Assembly (NCBI GenBank): GCA_002291945.1
Contig: DBAZ01000057.1
Coordinates: 1 to 37,056, forward strand
DNA: 37,056 nucleotides
Reading direction: 5' to 3'
Origin: Tepidimonas sp. UBA997
GTDB taxonomy: Bacteria > Pseudomonadota > Gammaproteobacteria > Burkholderiales > Burkholderiaceae_C
The notes under the pieces are model-generated. The model was not told the DNA's origin. It worked only from the letters and a program-made list of their open reading frames with translations, and made no database searches. The position numbers and the translations under genes are program-made. Position 1 is the stretch's first letter. The number at the start of each line of letters is the position of its first letter. Below, in pieces: positions 30,129 through 37,056 of this stretch.

Positions 30129-31240
30129 GCCAGCGCCCCGAGGCTGGCTTGCTCGGCACGCTGCTCCAGGTCGGCCATCAGCTCGGCCCCCCGGGCCAGT
30201 TGCAGGGCGTGCACCACTTCGTCCAGATCACCTTCCATGATCAGCCCGAGCTTGTACAAGGTCAGGTTGATGCGGTGGTCGGTCAGGCGGCCCTGCGGGA
30301 AGTTGTAGGTGCGGATGCGGTCGCTGCGCTCGCCGCTGCCGATCAGGCTTTTGCGTTCGGCGGCTTCCTTGGCGGCGCGTTCGCTGCGTTCTTTTTCCTG
30401 CAAGCGGGCTTGCAAGACTTGCAAGGCCCTAGCCTTGTTGCCGTGCTGGCTGCGACCGTCCTGGCATTCGGCCACGAGGCCGGTCGGCAGGTGTACCACC
30501 CGAACCGCCGAATCGGTCTTGTTGATGTGCTGCCCGCCAGCACCGCTGGCGCGGAAGGTGTCGATGCGCAGCTCGGCTGGGTTGAGCGTGATGGCTTCGG
30601 TTTCGTCCGGCTCGGGCATCACGGCCACGGTGCAGGCGCTGGTGTGGATGCGACCCTGGCTTTCCGTGCTGGGCACGCGCTGCACCCGGTGGCCGCCCGA
30701 TTCGAAGCGCAGCCGCCCATAGGCACGCGCCCCTACCACCCGCAGCACCAGTTCCTTGTAGCCGCCCAGCTCGGCGGGGGACTCGCTGATGGTCTCGACC
30801 CGCCAGCCCTGGCGCTCGGCATGGCGGATGTACATCCGAGCCAGATCACCGGCAAACAGGGCCGCTTCATCGCCCCCGGTGCCAGCCCGGATTTCCACGA
30901 AGGCATGACGATCGTCGTCGGCGTCGCGTGGCAACAGCAGGGTTTGCAGTTCGGCTTCCAGCGCGGCCAAGTCGGCGGTGGCGGCGGCGATTTCGGCTTG
31001 TGCCAGCGCGGCCAGGTCGGTATCGCTGTCGGCGGCCAGCGCCTGTGCATCGGCCAGTTCGGCCTCGCGCTGCAAAAAGCGCAGATAGGGTTGCACCAGC
31101 GCATCGGCGTCGGCGTGTTCCCGGGTCAGTTGCCGGAAGCGATCCCGGTCTTGCACCGCATCGGGCGCACTGAGCAGCGCGTCGAGTTCATGCAGGCGCA
31201 GGCGTTGGCGTTGCAGCGTGTCGCGTATGAAGGGTTTCAT
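30125..31240 (-). CDS. prfA: Peptide chain release factor 1
   Basis: Protein of 371 residues. The codon-reading tripeptide is PST at residues 190-192 (PxT type, recognising UAA and UAG), in QRVPSTESQGRIHTSACTVA. The catalytic GGQ is at 235-237 in GAGGQHINKTDSAVR. The N-terminal region (1-110) is Ala-rich and helical. It acts in translation termination and is methylated by the following gene product. ATG 31240 is 8 bases after the hemA stop. Confidence 0.98.
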   Translation of the reverse strand: MKPFIRDTLQRQRLRLHELDALLSAPDAVQDRDRFRQLTREHADADALVQPYLRFLQREAELADAQALAADSDTDLAALAQAEIAAATADLAALEAELQTLLLPRDADDDRHAFVEIRAGTGGDEAALFAGDLARMYIRHAERQGWRVETISESPAELGGYKELVLRVVGARAYGRLRFESGGHRVQRVPSTESQGRIHTSACTVAVMPEPDETEAITLNPAELRIDTFRASGAGGQHINKTDSAVRVVHLPTGLVAECQDGRSQHGNKARALQVLQARLQEKERSERAAKEAAERKSLIGSGERSDRIRTYNFPQGRLTDHRINLTLYKLGLIMEGDLDEVVHALQLARGAELMADLEQRAEQASLGALA

Positions 31241-31248
31241 GGCAGCAA

Positions 31249-32517
31249 TCAGCGGCTGCGCAGGAACAGCCGCGCTACCGTGTCGGCGGTCTGCTTGCGG
31301 GTGTGTTCGTCACCGGCGTGTAGTTCGGCCAGTGTGCCGTGCAGCAATTTTTGCGTCAGTCCGCGCGACAAGGCGTCCAGAACCGTTTCTACATCCTCGC
31401 CTTTGGCCAGCAATTTGCGGGCGCGCACCAGCTCTTGGGTGCGCCATGCGTCGGTCTGGGCGTTGAGGTCGCGGATCAGGCCGACCACGCCTGCCTGTGG
31501 GTCGCGCTGCTGCAGCCAGTGCATGAAGCTCTGCACCCCGGCGTCGATGATGGCTTCGGCCTGCGCCACCGCTGCCTGCCGGTTTTCTTTGCCGGTCTGC
31601 ACCACGCTGGCCAGGTCGTCCACGGTGTAGAGATACACGTCGTCCAGATCCTTGACTTCCGCTTCGATGTCGCGCGGCACGGCCAGATCGACCATGAACA
31701 TGGGGCGGTGACGGCGCTTTTTCAGCGCCCGTTCCACCGCGCCCAAACCGATCAGCGGCAGCGTGCTGGCGGTGCAACTGATGACGGCATCGAACTCGTG
31801 CAAGCGCTCGGGCAGGTCGGACAGGCGCAGCGCTTCGGCCCCGAAGCGGGTGGCCAGCTTTTCGCCGCGCTCCAGCGTGCGGTTGGCAATCGCCATCGCT
31901 TTCGGGTTTTTGGCAGCGAAGTGGGTGGCCGCCAGTTCGATCATTTCGCCCGCGCCCACGAAGAGCACCTTGATGTCGTGCAGGTCTTCGAACAACTGCC
32001 CCGCCAGCCGCACGGCTGCCGCCGTCATGCTGATGGAGTGCGCCCCGATGGCGGTCGAGCTGCGCACCTGCTTGGCCACCGCAAACGAGCGCTGGAACAA
32101 CTGGTGCAGCGTGGTGCCCAGCGCACCGGCTTCGTTGGCCACCCGCACCGCATCCTTGAGCTGGCCGAGTATTTGCGCTTCGCCCAGCACCATGCTGTCG
32201 AGGCCGCTGGCGACACGAAAGGCATGGCGGGCGGCGGCGTCTTGCTGCAGCACGTAGGCATGATCGAGCAAGGCCTGCGGGCTGACGCCGCCCGCATGGG
32301 CCAGCCAGTGTACGGTGGGTTCCAGCGCCAGTTCTTCGCCCGCGCAGTAGATTTCGGTGCGGTTGCAGGTGGACAGCAGGGCCGCTTCCGGCTGGCGCGC
32401 CAGCGCAGCCCGAAAACGCTGCAAGGTCGGGGGCAACTGGTCGAGGGCAAAGGCAAAGCGGCCCCGCAAATCCAGCGGTGCCGTTTGATGATTGATGCCG
32501 AGCGCCCAAACTGCCAT
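31249..32517 (-). CDS. hemA: Glutamyl-tRNA reductase
   Basis: Protein of 422 residues. The catalytic Cys51 lies in LLSTCNRTEIY. GLDSMVLGEAQILGQLKDA follows, and the NADPH-binding domain begins at VLFVGAGEMIELAA. A C-terminal helical dimerisation domain ends at RLFLRSR. It reduces glutamate on tRNA-Glu to glutamate-1-semialdehyde, the first committed step of C5-pathway tetrapyrrole synthesis. Start ATG 32517. First gene of the row with prfA, prmC and grxD, divergent from a small membrane protein gene with 46 bases between the start codons. Confidence 0.98.
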   Translation of the reverse strand: MAVWALGINHQTAPLDLRGRFAFALDQLPPTLQRFRAALARQPEAALLSTCNRTEIYCAGEELALEPTVHWLAHAGGVSPQALLDHAYVLQQDAAARHAFRVASGLDSMVLGEAQILGQLKDAVRVANEAGALGTTLHQLFQRSFAVAKQVRSSTAIGAHSISMTAAAVRLAGQLFEDLHDIKVLFVGAGEMIELAATHFAAKNPKAMAIANRTLERGEKLATRFGAEALRLSDLPERLHEFDAVISCTASTLPLIGLGAVERALKKRRHRPMFMVDLAVPRDIEAEVKDLDDVYLYTVDDLASVVQTGKENRQAAVAQAEAIIDAGVQSFMHWLQQRDPQAGVVGLIRDLNAQTDAWRTQELVRARKLLAKGEDVETVLDALSRGLTQKLLHGTLAELHAGDEHTRKQTADTVARLFLRSR

Positions 32518-32563
32518 AAGCGCCGATTATAAAATTTCAGGCTCACGGGACGTAACCATCATC

Positions 32564-32848
32564 ATGTCGATCCTCGCAGCACTCATGCATGGCTTGCACC
32601 TGTTCCTGCCCGCGTGGGGCATGGCGGCCTTGCTGGCACCGGCACTGGTGCGCTGGCGTGGCGTGGGCAAACGCCGCCCGCGTGCGCTCTGGGCCAGCCT
32701 GTTGCTGGGCTGGTGCGGGTTGTCGATGCTGGGCATGGCGGTGCTCTTGCTCGGGCTGTGGTGGAGCGGCCGCGACGGACGCATGCTGACCTACACCGCG
32801 CTGGTGCTCGTGCAAGGCACGGCGGTGATGCTCTGGCGCTCACGCTGA
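32564..32848 (+). CDS. Small inner-membrane protein of unknown function
   Basis: Protein of 94 residues starting at ATG 32564. It has three hydrophobic segments: LMHGLHLFLPAWGMAALLAPAL, LLLGWCGLSMLGMAVLLLGLWW and LTYTALVLVQGTAVMLW, separated by a basic loop (RWRGVGKRRPR) and a short charged loop (SGRDGR). No family is recognised. It is divergent from hemA, and the AT-rich stretch at 32527-32540 between them (ATTATAAAATTT) may hold promoter elements for one or both. The frame is open back to 32492, where it only shadows hemA. Confidence 0.65.
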   Translation: MSILAALMHGLHLFLPAWGMAALLAPALVRWRGVGKRRPRALWASLLLGWCGLSMLGMAVLLLGLWWSGRDGRMLTYTALVLVQGTAVMLWRSR

Positions 32849-32964
32849 GTTCGGGCGGCGCTGGAGCCCCTGATGCCAACATGTGCTTATCGGGTTCTGG
32901 CCGCCGCCTTGCTGCGCTGCGGTAATATCATCGGCCCAGCGACCCGCTGTCAGTGCCTATTTGT

Positions 32965-35900
32965 ATGAACGCCCCGACCCCGATCCAGCACTTGCTTGAC
33001 GCCGCCCCGGACGCCCCGCGCCTGCGCGAAATTCCGTACAACTACACCTCGTTTTCCGATCGGGAAATCGTCATCCGGCTGCTCGGCTCCCGCGCCTGGG
33101 AGGTGCTGAACCAACTGCGCGAGGAGCGCCACACGGGCCGCTCGGCACGCATGTTGTACGAGGTGCTGGGCGACATCTGGGTGGTGCAACGCAACCCCTA
33201 TCTGCACGACGACTTGCTGGACAACCCCAAGCGCCGCGCCGCGCTGGTGCAGGCCATGGAGCACCGCCTGGGCGAAATCCAGAAGCGCCGCCGACCCGAA
33301 GAAGACGGCGCACGCGATGCCTTGGTGGGCGAATTGCTGGCTGCCGCTGAGCAGGCGGTGCGAGCCTTTGCCCGGCAGTTCGAGGAAATGGCCGCGTTGC
33401 GCCAGCGGGTGGCCAAAACCTTGCGCCGCCATACCGCCAGCGACAACATCAAGTTCGATGGCCTGAGCCGCGTCAGCCACGTGACCGACGCCACCGACTG
33501 GCGGGTGGAATACCCCTTCGTGGTGCTCTGCCCCGACACCGAAGCCGAGTTGGCGAGGCTGGTCAAGGCCTGTATCGAGCTCGGTCTGACCATCGTGCCG
33601 CGCGGGGGTGGCACCGGCTACACCGGCGGCGTCATTCCACTGACCTGGAAGAGCGTGGTCATCAACACCGAAAAGCTCGAGGCCATGACCGAGGTCGAGC
33701 TGATCGACCTGCCCGGCCTGGACCACAAAGTCCCGACCATCTGGACCCAAGCCGGTGTGGTGACGCAGCGCGTGGCCGACGCCGCCGAGCGTGCCGGCTT
33801 CGTGTTTGCCGTCGATCCAACCAGCGCCGAAGCCTCCTGCGTGGGCGGCAACATCGCCATGAACGCGGGTGGCAAGAAGGCCGTGCTGTGGGGCACGGCG
33901 CTCGACAATCTGGCCAGTTGGCGCATGGTCACGCCCGACGCCGAATGGCTGACCGTGACCCGCGTCGGCCACAACCTGGGCAAAATCCACGACGCCGAAG
34001 TGGCCAGCTTCGAGCTGCAGTACTTCAAGGCCGACGGCAAAACCCTGCTGCGCACCGCACGGCTCGACATTCCCGGCAAGACCTTCCGCAAAGAGGGTCT
34101 GGGCAAGGACGTGACCGACAAGTTCCTGTCCGGCCTGCCGGGCGTGCAGAAAGAAGGTTGCGATGGCCTGATCACCAGCGCACGCTGGGTGGTACACCGC
34201 ATGCCCGAGCACACCCGCACCGTGTGCCTGGAGTTTTTCGGCAACCCCAAGGACGCGGTGCCCTCGATCGTCGAGATCAAGGACTTCATGTTTGCCGAGC
34301 AAAAGCGCAGCGGCACCCTGCTGGCGGGCCTGGAGCACCTGGACGACCGCTACCTGCGTGCCGTGGGCTACTCGACCAAGAGCAAGCGCGGCGGCTTTCC
34401 CAAGATGGTGCTGATCGGCGACATCGTGGGCGACGACCCCGACGCCGTGGCTCGCGCCGCCAGCGAAGTGGTGCGCATGGCCAACGTCCGTGCCGGCGAA
34501 GGCTTCACCGCCGTCAGCCCCGAGGCGCGCAAGAAGTTCTGGGCCGACCGCAAGAAAACCGCCGCCATCAGCAAGCACACCAATGCCTTCAAGGTCAATG
34601 AAGACGTGGTGATTCCGCTGCCCCGCATGGGCGAATACACGCTGGGCATCGAGCGCATCAACATCGAGTTGAGCCTGCGCAACAAGATCCAACTGGCCCA
34701 CGAACTCGAAGCCTTCTTCCGGCGCGGCAACCTGCCGCTGGGCAAGGTGGAAGAAGCGGGTGAAACCCCCAGCCCCGAGACGGTGCAGGAGCACATCGAG
34801 CGTGCGCTGGCGGTGCTTGGCGGCGTGCGCAGCCAGTGGCAGCAGTGGCTCGACGGCCTCGACACCACCCAGCCCGACACCGGCCGCAGCTTCTTCGATC
34901 AACTGCAGGACTACACCCTGCGCGCCAGTTGGAAGAGCGCGATCCGCGAGCCTTTGCGCGCCATCTTCACCGGCAGCGTGTTTGCGCCGGTGCTGGAGGC
35001 GTGTACGGCCATCCACAAGCGGGTGCTCAAGGGCCGCGTCTGGGTGGCGCTGCACATGCACGCTGGCGACGGCAACGTACACACCAATATCCCCGTCAAC
35101 AGCGACGACTACGACATGCTGCAAACCGCCCATCAGGCGGTCGATCGCATCATGGTGCTGGCGCGCAGCCTCGACGGCGTGATTTCGGGTGAGCACGGCA
35201 TCGGCATCACCAAGCTGCAGTACCTGAGCGACGACGAACTGGCCCCGTTCACCGATTACAAGCGCCGCATCGACCCCGAAGGCCGCTTCAATCGCGGCAA
35301 GCTGCTGCGCAACCCCGCCTTGCTGGAGCAGGCCGACCTGCGCAGCGCCGACCTGCGCATGGCCTACACCCCCAGCTTCGGCCTGATGGGCTACGAGTCG
35401 CTCATCATGCAGCAGAGCGACATCGGCGCCATTGCCGACTCGATGAAGAACTGCCTGCGCTGCGGCAAGTGCAAACCGGTGTGCTCGACCCATGTGCCGC
35501 GTGCCAACCTGCTGTACAGCCCGCGCAACAAGATTTTGGCCACCTCGCTGCTGATCGAAGCCTTCCTGTACGAAGAGCAGACGCGGCGCGGCATCAGCGT
35601 CAAACACTGGCAGGAGTTCGAGGACGTGGCCGACCACTGCACCGTGTGCCACAAGTGCTACACGCCCTGCCCGGTCAAGATCGACTTTGGCGACGTGTCC
35701 ATGAACATGCGCAACCTGCTGCGCAAGATGGGGCAAAAGAGCTTTCGGCCCGGCAATGCCGCTGCCATGCTGATGCTCAACGCCACCAACCCCGAAACCA
35801 TCAAGCTGGCCCGCAGCGCCATGGTGGGGGTGGGCTTCAAGGCCCAGCGCTGGGCGAACAAGCTGCTCAGCGGCCTGGCCCGCAAGCAGACCAGCGCCCC

Positions 35901-36876
35901 ACCGGCCACCGTGGGCACGGCACCCATCAAAGAGCAGGTGATCCACTTCATCAACAAAAAGCTGCCGGGTGGCCTGCCCACGAAGACCGTGCGCGCCTTG
36001 CTGGACATCGAGGACAAGAACTACGTCCCCATCATCCGCAACCCCAAGGCCACCACTGCCGACACCGAGGCCGTGTTCTATTTCCCCGGCTGCGGCTCGG
36101 AGCGCCTGTTCAGCCAAGTCGGGCTGGCCACCCAGGCCATGCTCTGGCATGCCGGGGTGCAGACGGTGCTGCCGCCGGGCTACCTGTGCTGCGGCTACCC
36201 GCAGCGCGGCAGCGGCCAGTTCGACAAGGCCGAGCAGATCATCACCGACAACCGGGTACTGTTCCACCGCGTCGCCAACACGCTCAACTACCTCGACATC
36301 AAGACCGTGGTGGTGAGCTGCGGCACCTGCTACGACCAGTTGCAGGGCTACCAGTTCGACAAAATCTTCCCCGGTTGCCGCATCATCGACATCCACGAGT
36401 ATTTGCTGGAGAAGGGCATCCGGCTGGAGCCCAAGGGTGCCTACCTGTACCACGACCCCTGCCACACCCCCATGAAGCTGCAGGACCCGATGAAAACGGT
36501 CAAGGCGCTGGTGGGTGACGCGGTGGTCAAGGCCGAGCGCTGCTGCGGCGAGTCGGGTACGCTGGGCGTGACGCGGCCCGACATTGCGACTCAGGTGCGC
36601 TTTCGCAAAGAAGAAGAGCTGCAGAAAAACGCCGAGCAGTTGGCCAAGCTGGCCAAGCAGCACGGTGTGGCGGCCCCGCAGGGCAAGACCAAAATCCTCA
36701 CCAGTTGCCCGAGCTGCTACCAAGGCCTGAGCCGCTACGGCGACGACCTGAACAATGGCCTGCTCGAAGCCGATTACATCGTGGTCGAAATGGCCAAGCA
36801 GTTGCTGGGCGAGAACTGGCTACCGGAGTATGTGGCCAAGGCCAACGCCGGTGGCATCGAGCGGGTGCTGGTGTGA
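32965..36876 (+). CDS. Large FAD/Fe-S oxidoreductase with DUF3683, FAD-linked oxidase, ferredoxin and CCG domains
   Basis: Protein of 1304 residues. An N-terminal DUF3683-like region (about 1-150) begins with IPYNYTSFSDREIVIRLLG. A PCMH-type FAD domain follows, with VPRGGGTGYTGGVIPL. The FAD-linked oxidase C-domain has HMHAGDGNVHTNIPV (about 697) and SGEHGIGITKLQYL. Two 4Fe-4S clusters follow: CLRCGKCKPVC (from Cys830) and CTVCHKCYTPCP (from Cys892). The end has two CCG domains: PGCGSERLF (1043) with CCGYPQ (1075), and SCGTC (1119) with RCCGESG (1193). The plan resembles a fusion of D-lactate/glycolate dehydrogenase subunits GlcD and GlcF. A 2-hydroxyacid is a likely substrate, with electrons passed to the quinone pool (inference). 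ATG 32965 is used; GTG 32953 is an alternative. Confidence 0.93.
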   Translation: MNAPTPIQHLLDAAPDAPRLREIPYNYTSFSDREIVIRLLGSRAWEVLNQLREERHTGRSARMLYEVLGDIWVVQRNPYLHDDLLDNPKRRAALVQAMEHRLGEIQKRRRPEEDGARDALVGELLAAAEQAVRAFARQFEEMAALRQRVAKTLRRHTASDNIKFDGLSRVSHVTDATDWRVEYPFVVLCPDTEAELARLVKACIELGLTIVPRGGGTGYTGGVIPLTWKSVVINTEKLEAMTEVELIDLPGLDHKVPTIWTQAGVVTQRVADAAERAGFVFAVDPTSAEASCVGGNIAMNAGGKKAVLWGTALDNLASWRMVTPDAEWLTVTRVGHNLGKIHDAEVASFELQYFKADGKTLLRTARLDIPGKTFRKEGLGKDVTDKFLSGLPGVQKEGCDGLITSARWVVHRMPEHTRTVCLEFFGNPKDAVPSIVEIKDFMFAEQKRSGTLLAGLEHLDDRYLRAVGYSTKSKRGGFPKMVLIGDIVGDDPDAVARAASEVVRMANVRAGEGFTAVSPEARKKFWADRKKTAAISKHTNAFKVNEDVVIPLPRMGEYTLGIERINIELSLRNKIQLAHELEAFFRRGNLPLGKVEEAGETPSPETVQEHIERALAVLGGVRSQWQQWLDGLDTTQPDTGRSFFDQLQDYTLRASWKSAIREPLRAIFTGSVFAPVLEACTAIHKRVLKGRVWVALHMHAGDGNVHTNIPVNSDDYDMLQTAHQAVDRIMVLARSLDGVISGEHGIGITKLQYLSDDELAPFTDYKRRIDPEGRFNRGKLLRNPALLEQADLRSADLRMAYTPSFGLMGYESLIMQQSDIGAIADSMKNCLRCGKCKPVCSTHVPRANLLYSPRNKILATSLLIEAFLYEEQTRRGISVKHWQEFEDVADHCTVCHKCYTPCPVKIDFGDVSMNMRNLLRKMGQKSFRPGNAAAMLMLNATNPETIKLARSAMVGVGFKAQRWANKLLSGLARKQTSAPPATVGTAPIKEQVIHFINKKLPGGLPTKTVRALLDIEDKNYVPIIRNPKATTADTEAVFYFPGCGSERLFSQVGLATQAMLWHAGVQTVLPPGYLCCGYPQRGSGQFDKAEQIITDNRVLFHRVANTLNYLDIKTVVVSCGTCYDQLQGYQFDKIFPGCRIIDIHEYLLEKGIRLEPKGAYLYHDPCHTPMKLQDPMKTVKALVGDAVVKAERCCGESGTLGVTRPDIATQVRFRKEEELQKNAEQLAKLAKQHGVAAPQGKTKILTSCPSCYQGLSRYGDDLNNGLLEADYIVVEMAKQLLGENWLPEYVAKANAGGIERVLV

Positions 36877-37056
36877 CCGGCCCCGCCACGTTCCCGGCGA
36901 CGTGCCCGCTGTGTGCGGCCGACGGGGGGCAGGTCGTGTGGCGTCAGGCCGAGCTGCGCATCGTGCGCGTGACCGGTGCCGACGCCCAAGCGTTTCCCGG
37001 TTTTTACCGGGTGATCTGGAACGCCCATGTGGCCGAGTGGACCGACCTGAGCGACG
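36873..37056 (+). CDS. HIT-family protein (3' end cut by window edge)
   Basis: GTG 36873 overlaps the preceding TGA by 4 bases (GTGA) and opens a frame that runs to the window end, about 61 codons. It contains a CPLC pair near the N-terminus, VVWRQAELRIVRV, and PGFYRVIWNAHVAEWTDLSD. These match the N-terminal half of a histidine-triad (HIT) nucleotide-binding protein. The HxHxH catalytic triad would lie beyond the window. In Burkholderiales a HIT gene often follows the large DUF3683 oxidoreductase gene. The overlap suggests translational coupling. Confidence 0.8.
   Translation, partial: MTGPATFPATCPLCAADGGQVVWRQAELRIVRVTGADAQAFPGFYRVIWNAHVAEWTDLSD

Noticed and set aside
30149..32532. Long plus-strand open frames opposite prfA and hemA
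   Set aside because: They mirror prfA and hemA, whose GGQ, PST and catalytic Cys motifs are present on the minus strand.
32950..36723. Open frame of 1257 codons on the minus strand
   Set aside because: It lies wholly opposite the 1304-residue oxidoreductase gene, whose domains and Cys motifs are convincing. The reverse translation is His/Val/Gly-rich without motifs, typical of an antisense frame in GC-rich coding DNA.

Overview
The window looks like a chromosomal segment of a betaproteobacterium of the order Burkholderiales, probably Comamonadaceae. The basis is the gene content and order hemA-prfA-prmC-grxD, rplU-rpmA-obgE-proB, rppH next to proS, ubiH-dsbC-M61 peptidase, and a DUF3683-type FAD/Fe-S oxidoreductase followed by a HIT protein. 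Genus cannot be fixed from sequence alone.

Positions 1-12382 are the end of a surface polysaccharide (O-antigen or capsule type) cluster, all on the + strand and mostly with overlapping or closely spaced genes. It holds an asparagine-synthase-like amidotransferase cut by the left window edge, three GT4 glycosyltransferases, and a three-enzyme module for a UDP-L-2-acetamido-2,6-dideoxyhexose: an RmlD/WbvR-like reductase, an FnlA/WbvB-like dehydratase-epimerase and a WecB/FnlC/WbvD-like 2-epimerase. A second module follows: a WbpV/WreQ-like ketoreductase, a small PglC/WreU-like phosphoglycosyl transferase and a membrane WbpM/WreV-like 4,6-dehydratase, probably making and loading D-QuiNAc or D-FucNAc-1-phosphate on undecaprenyl phosphate. 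Composition changes sharply inside the WbpV-like gene near 8740, suggesting that the left part was exchanged or acquired. A RelE-family toxin remnant lies between the phosphoglycosyl transferase and the WbpM-like gene.

Positions 12474-25000 are mainly core genome: a tRNA-Met(CAU) with its own promoter and terminator, two divergent crotonases, a ubiH-dsbC-M61 peptidase operon, a MOSC protein, a degenerate HD-GYP protein, ychF, rplU-rpmA with promoter and terminator, obgE, proB and rppH.

Positions 25124-37056 hold proS with a lytic transglycosylase, then about 1.3 kb of accessory DNA (27515-28839) containing a relBE toxin-antitoxin pair, a possible 27-codon third gene with a strong ribosome binding site, and the tail of what looks like a plasmid or ICE relaxase/primase. 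Next come grxD, prmC, prfA and hemA (all minus strand), a small membrane protein, a 1304-residue FAD/Fe-S/CCG oxidoreductase, and the start of a HIT-family gene cut by the right edge.

No CRISPR array, rRNA or intact insertion sequence was seen. The most interesting items are the two deoxyamino-sugar modules with the composition junction, the homopolymer tracts in two of these genes, the relBE-orf27 unit in a mobile-element scar, and the HD-GYP protein that has lost its HD pair.
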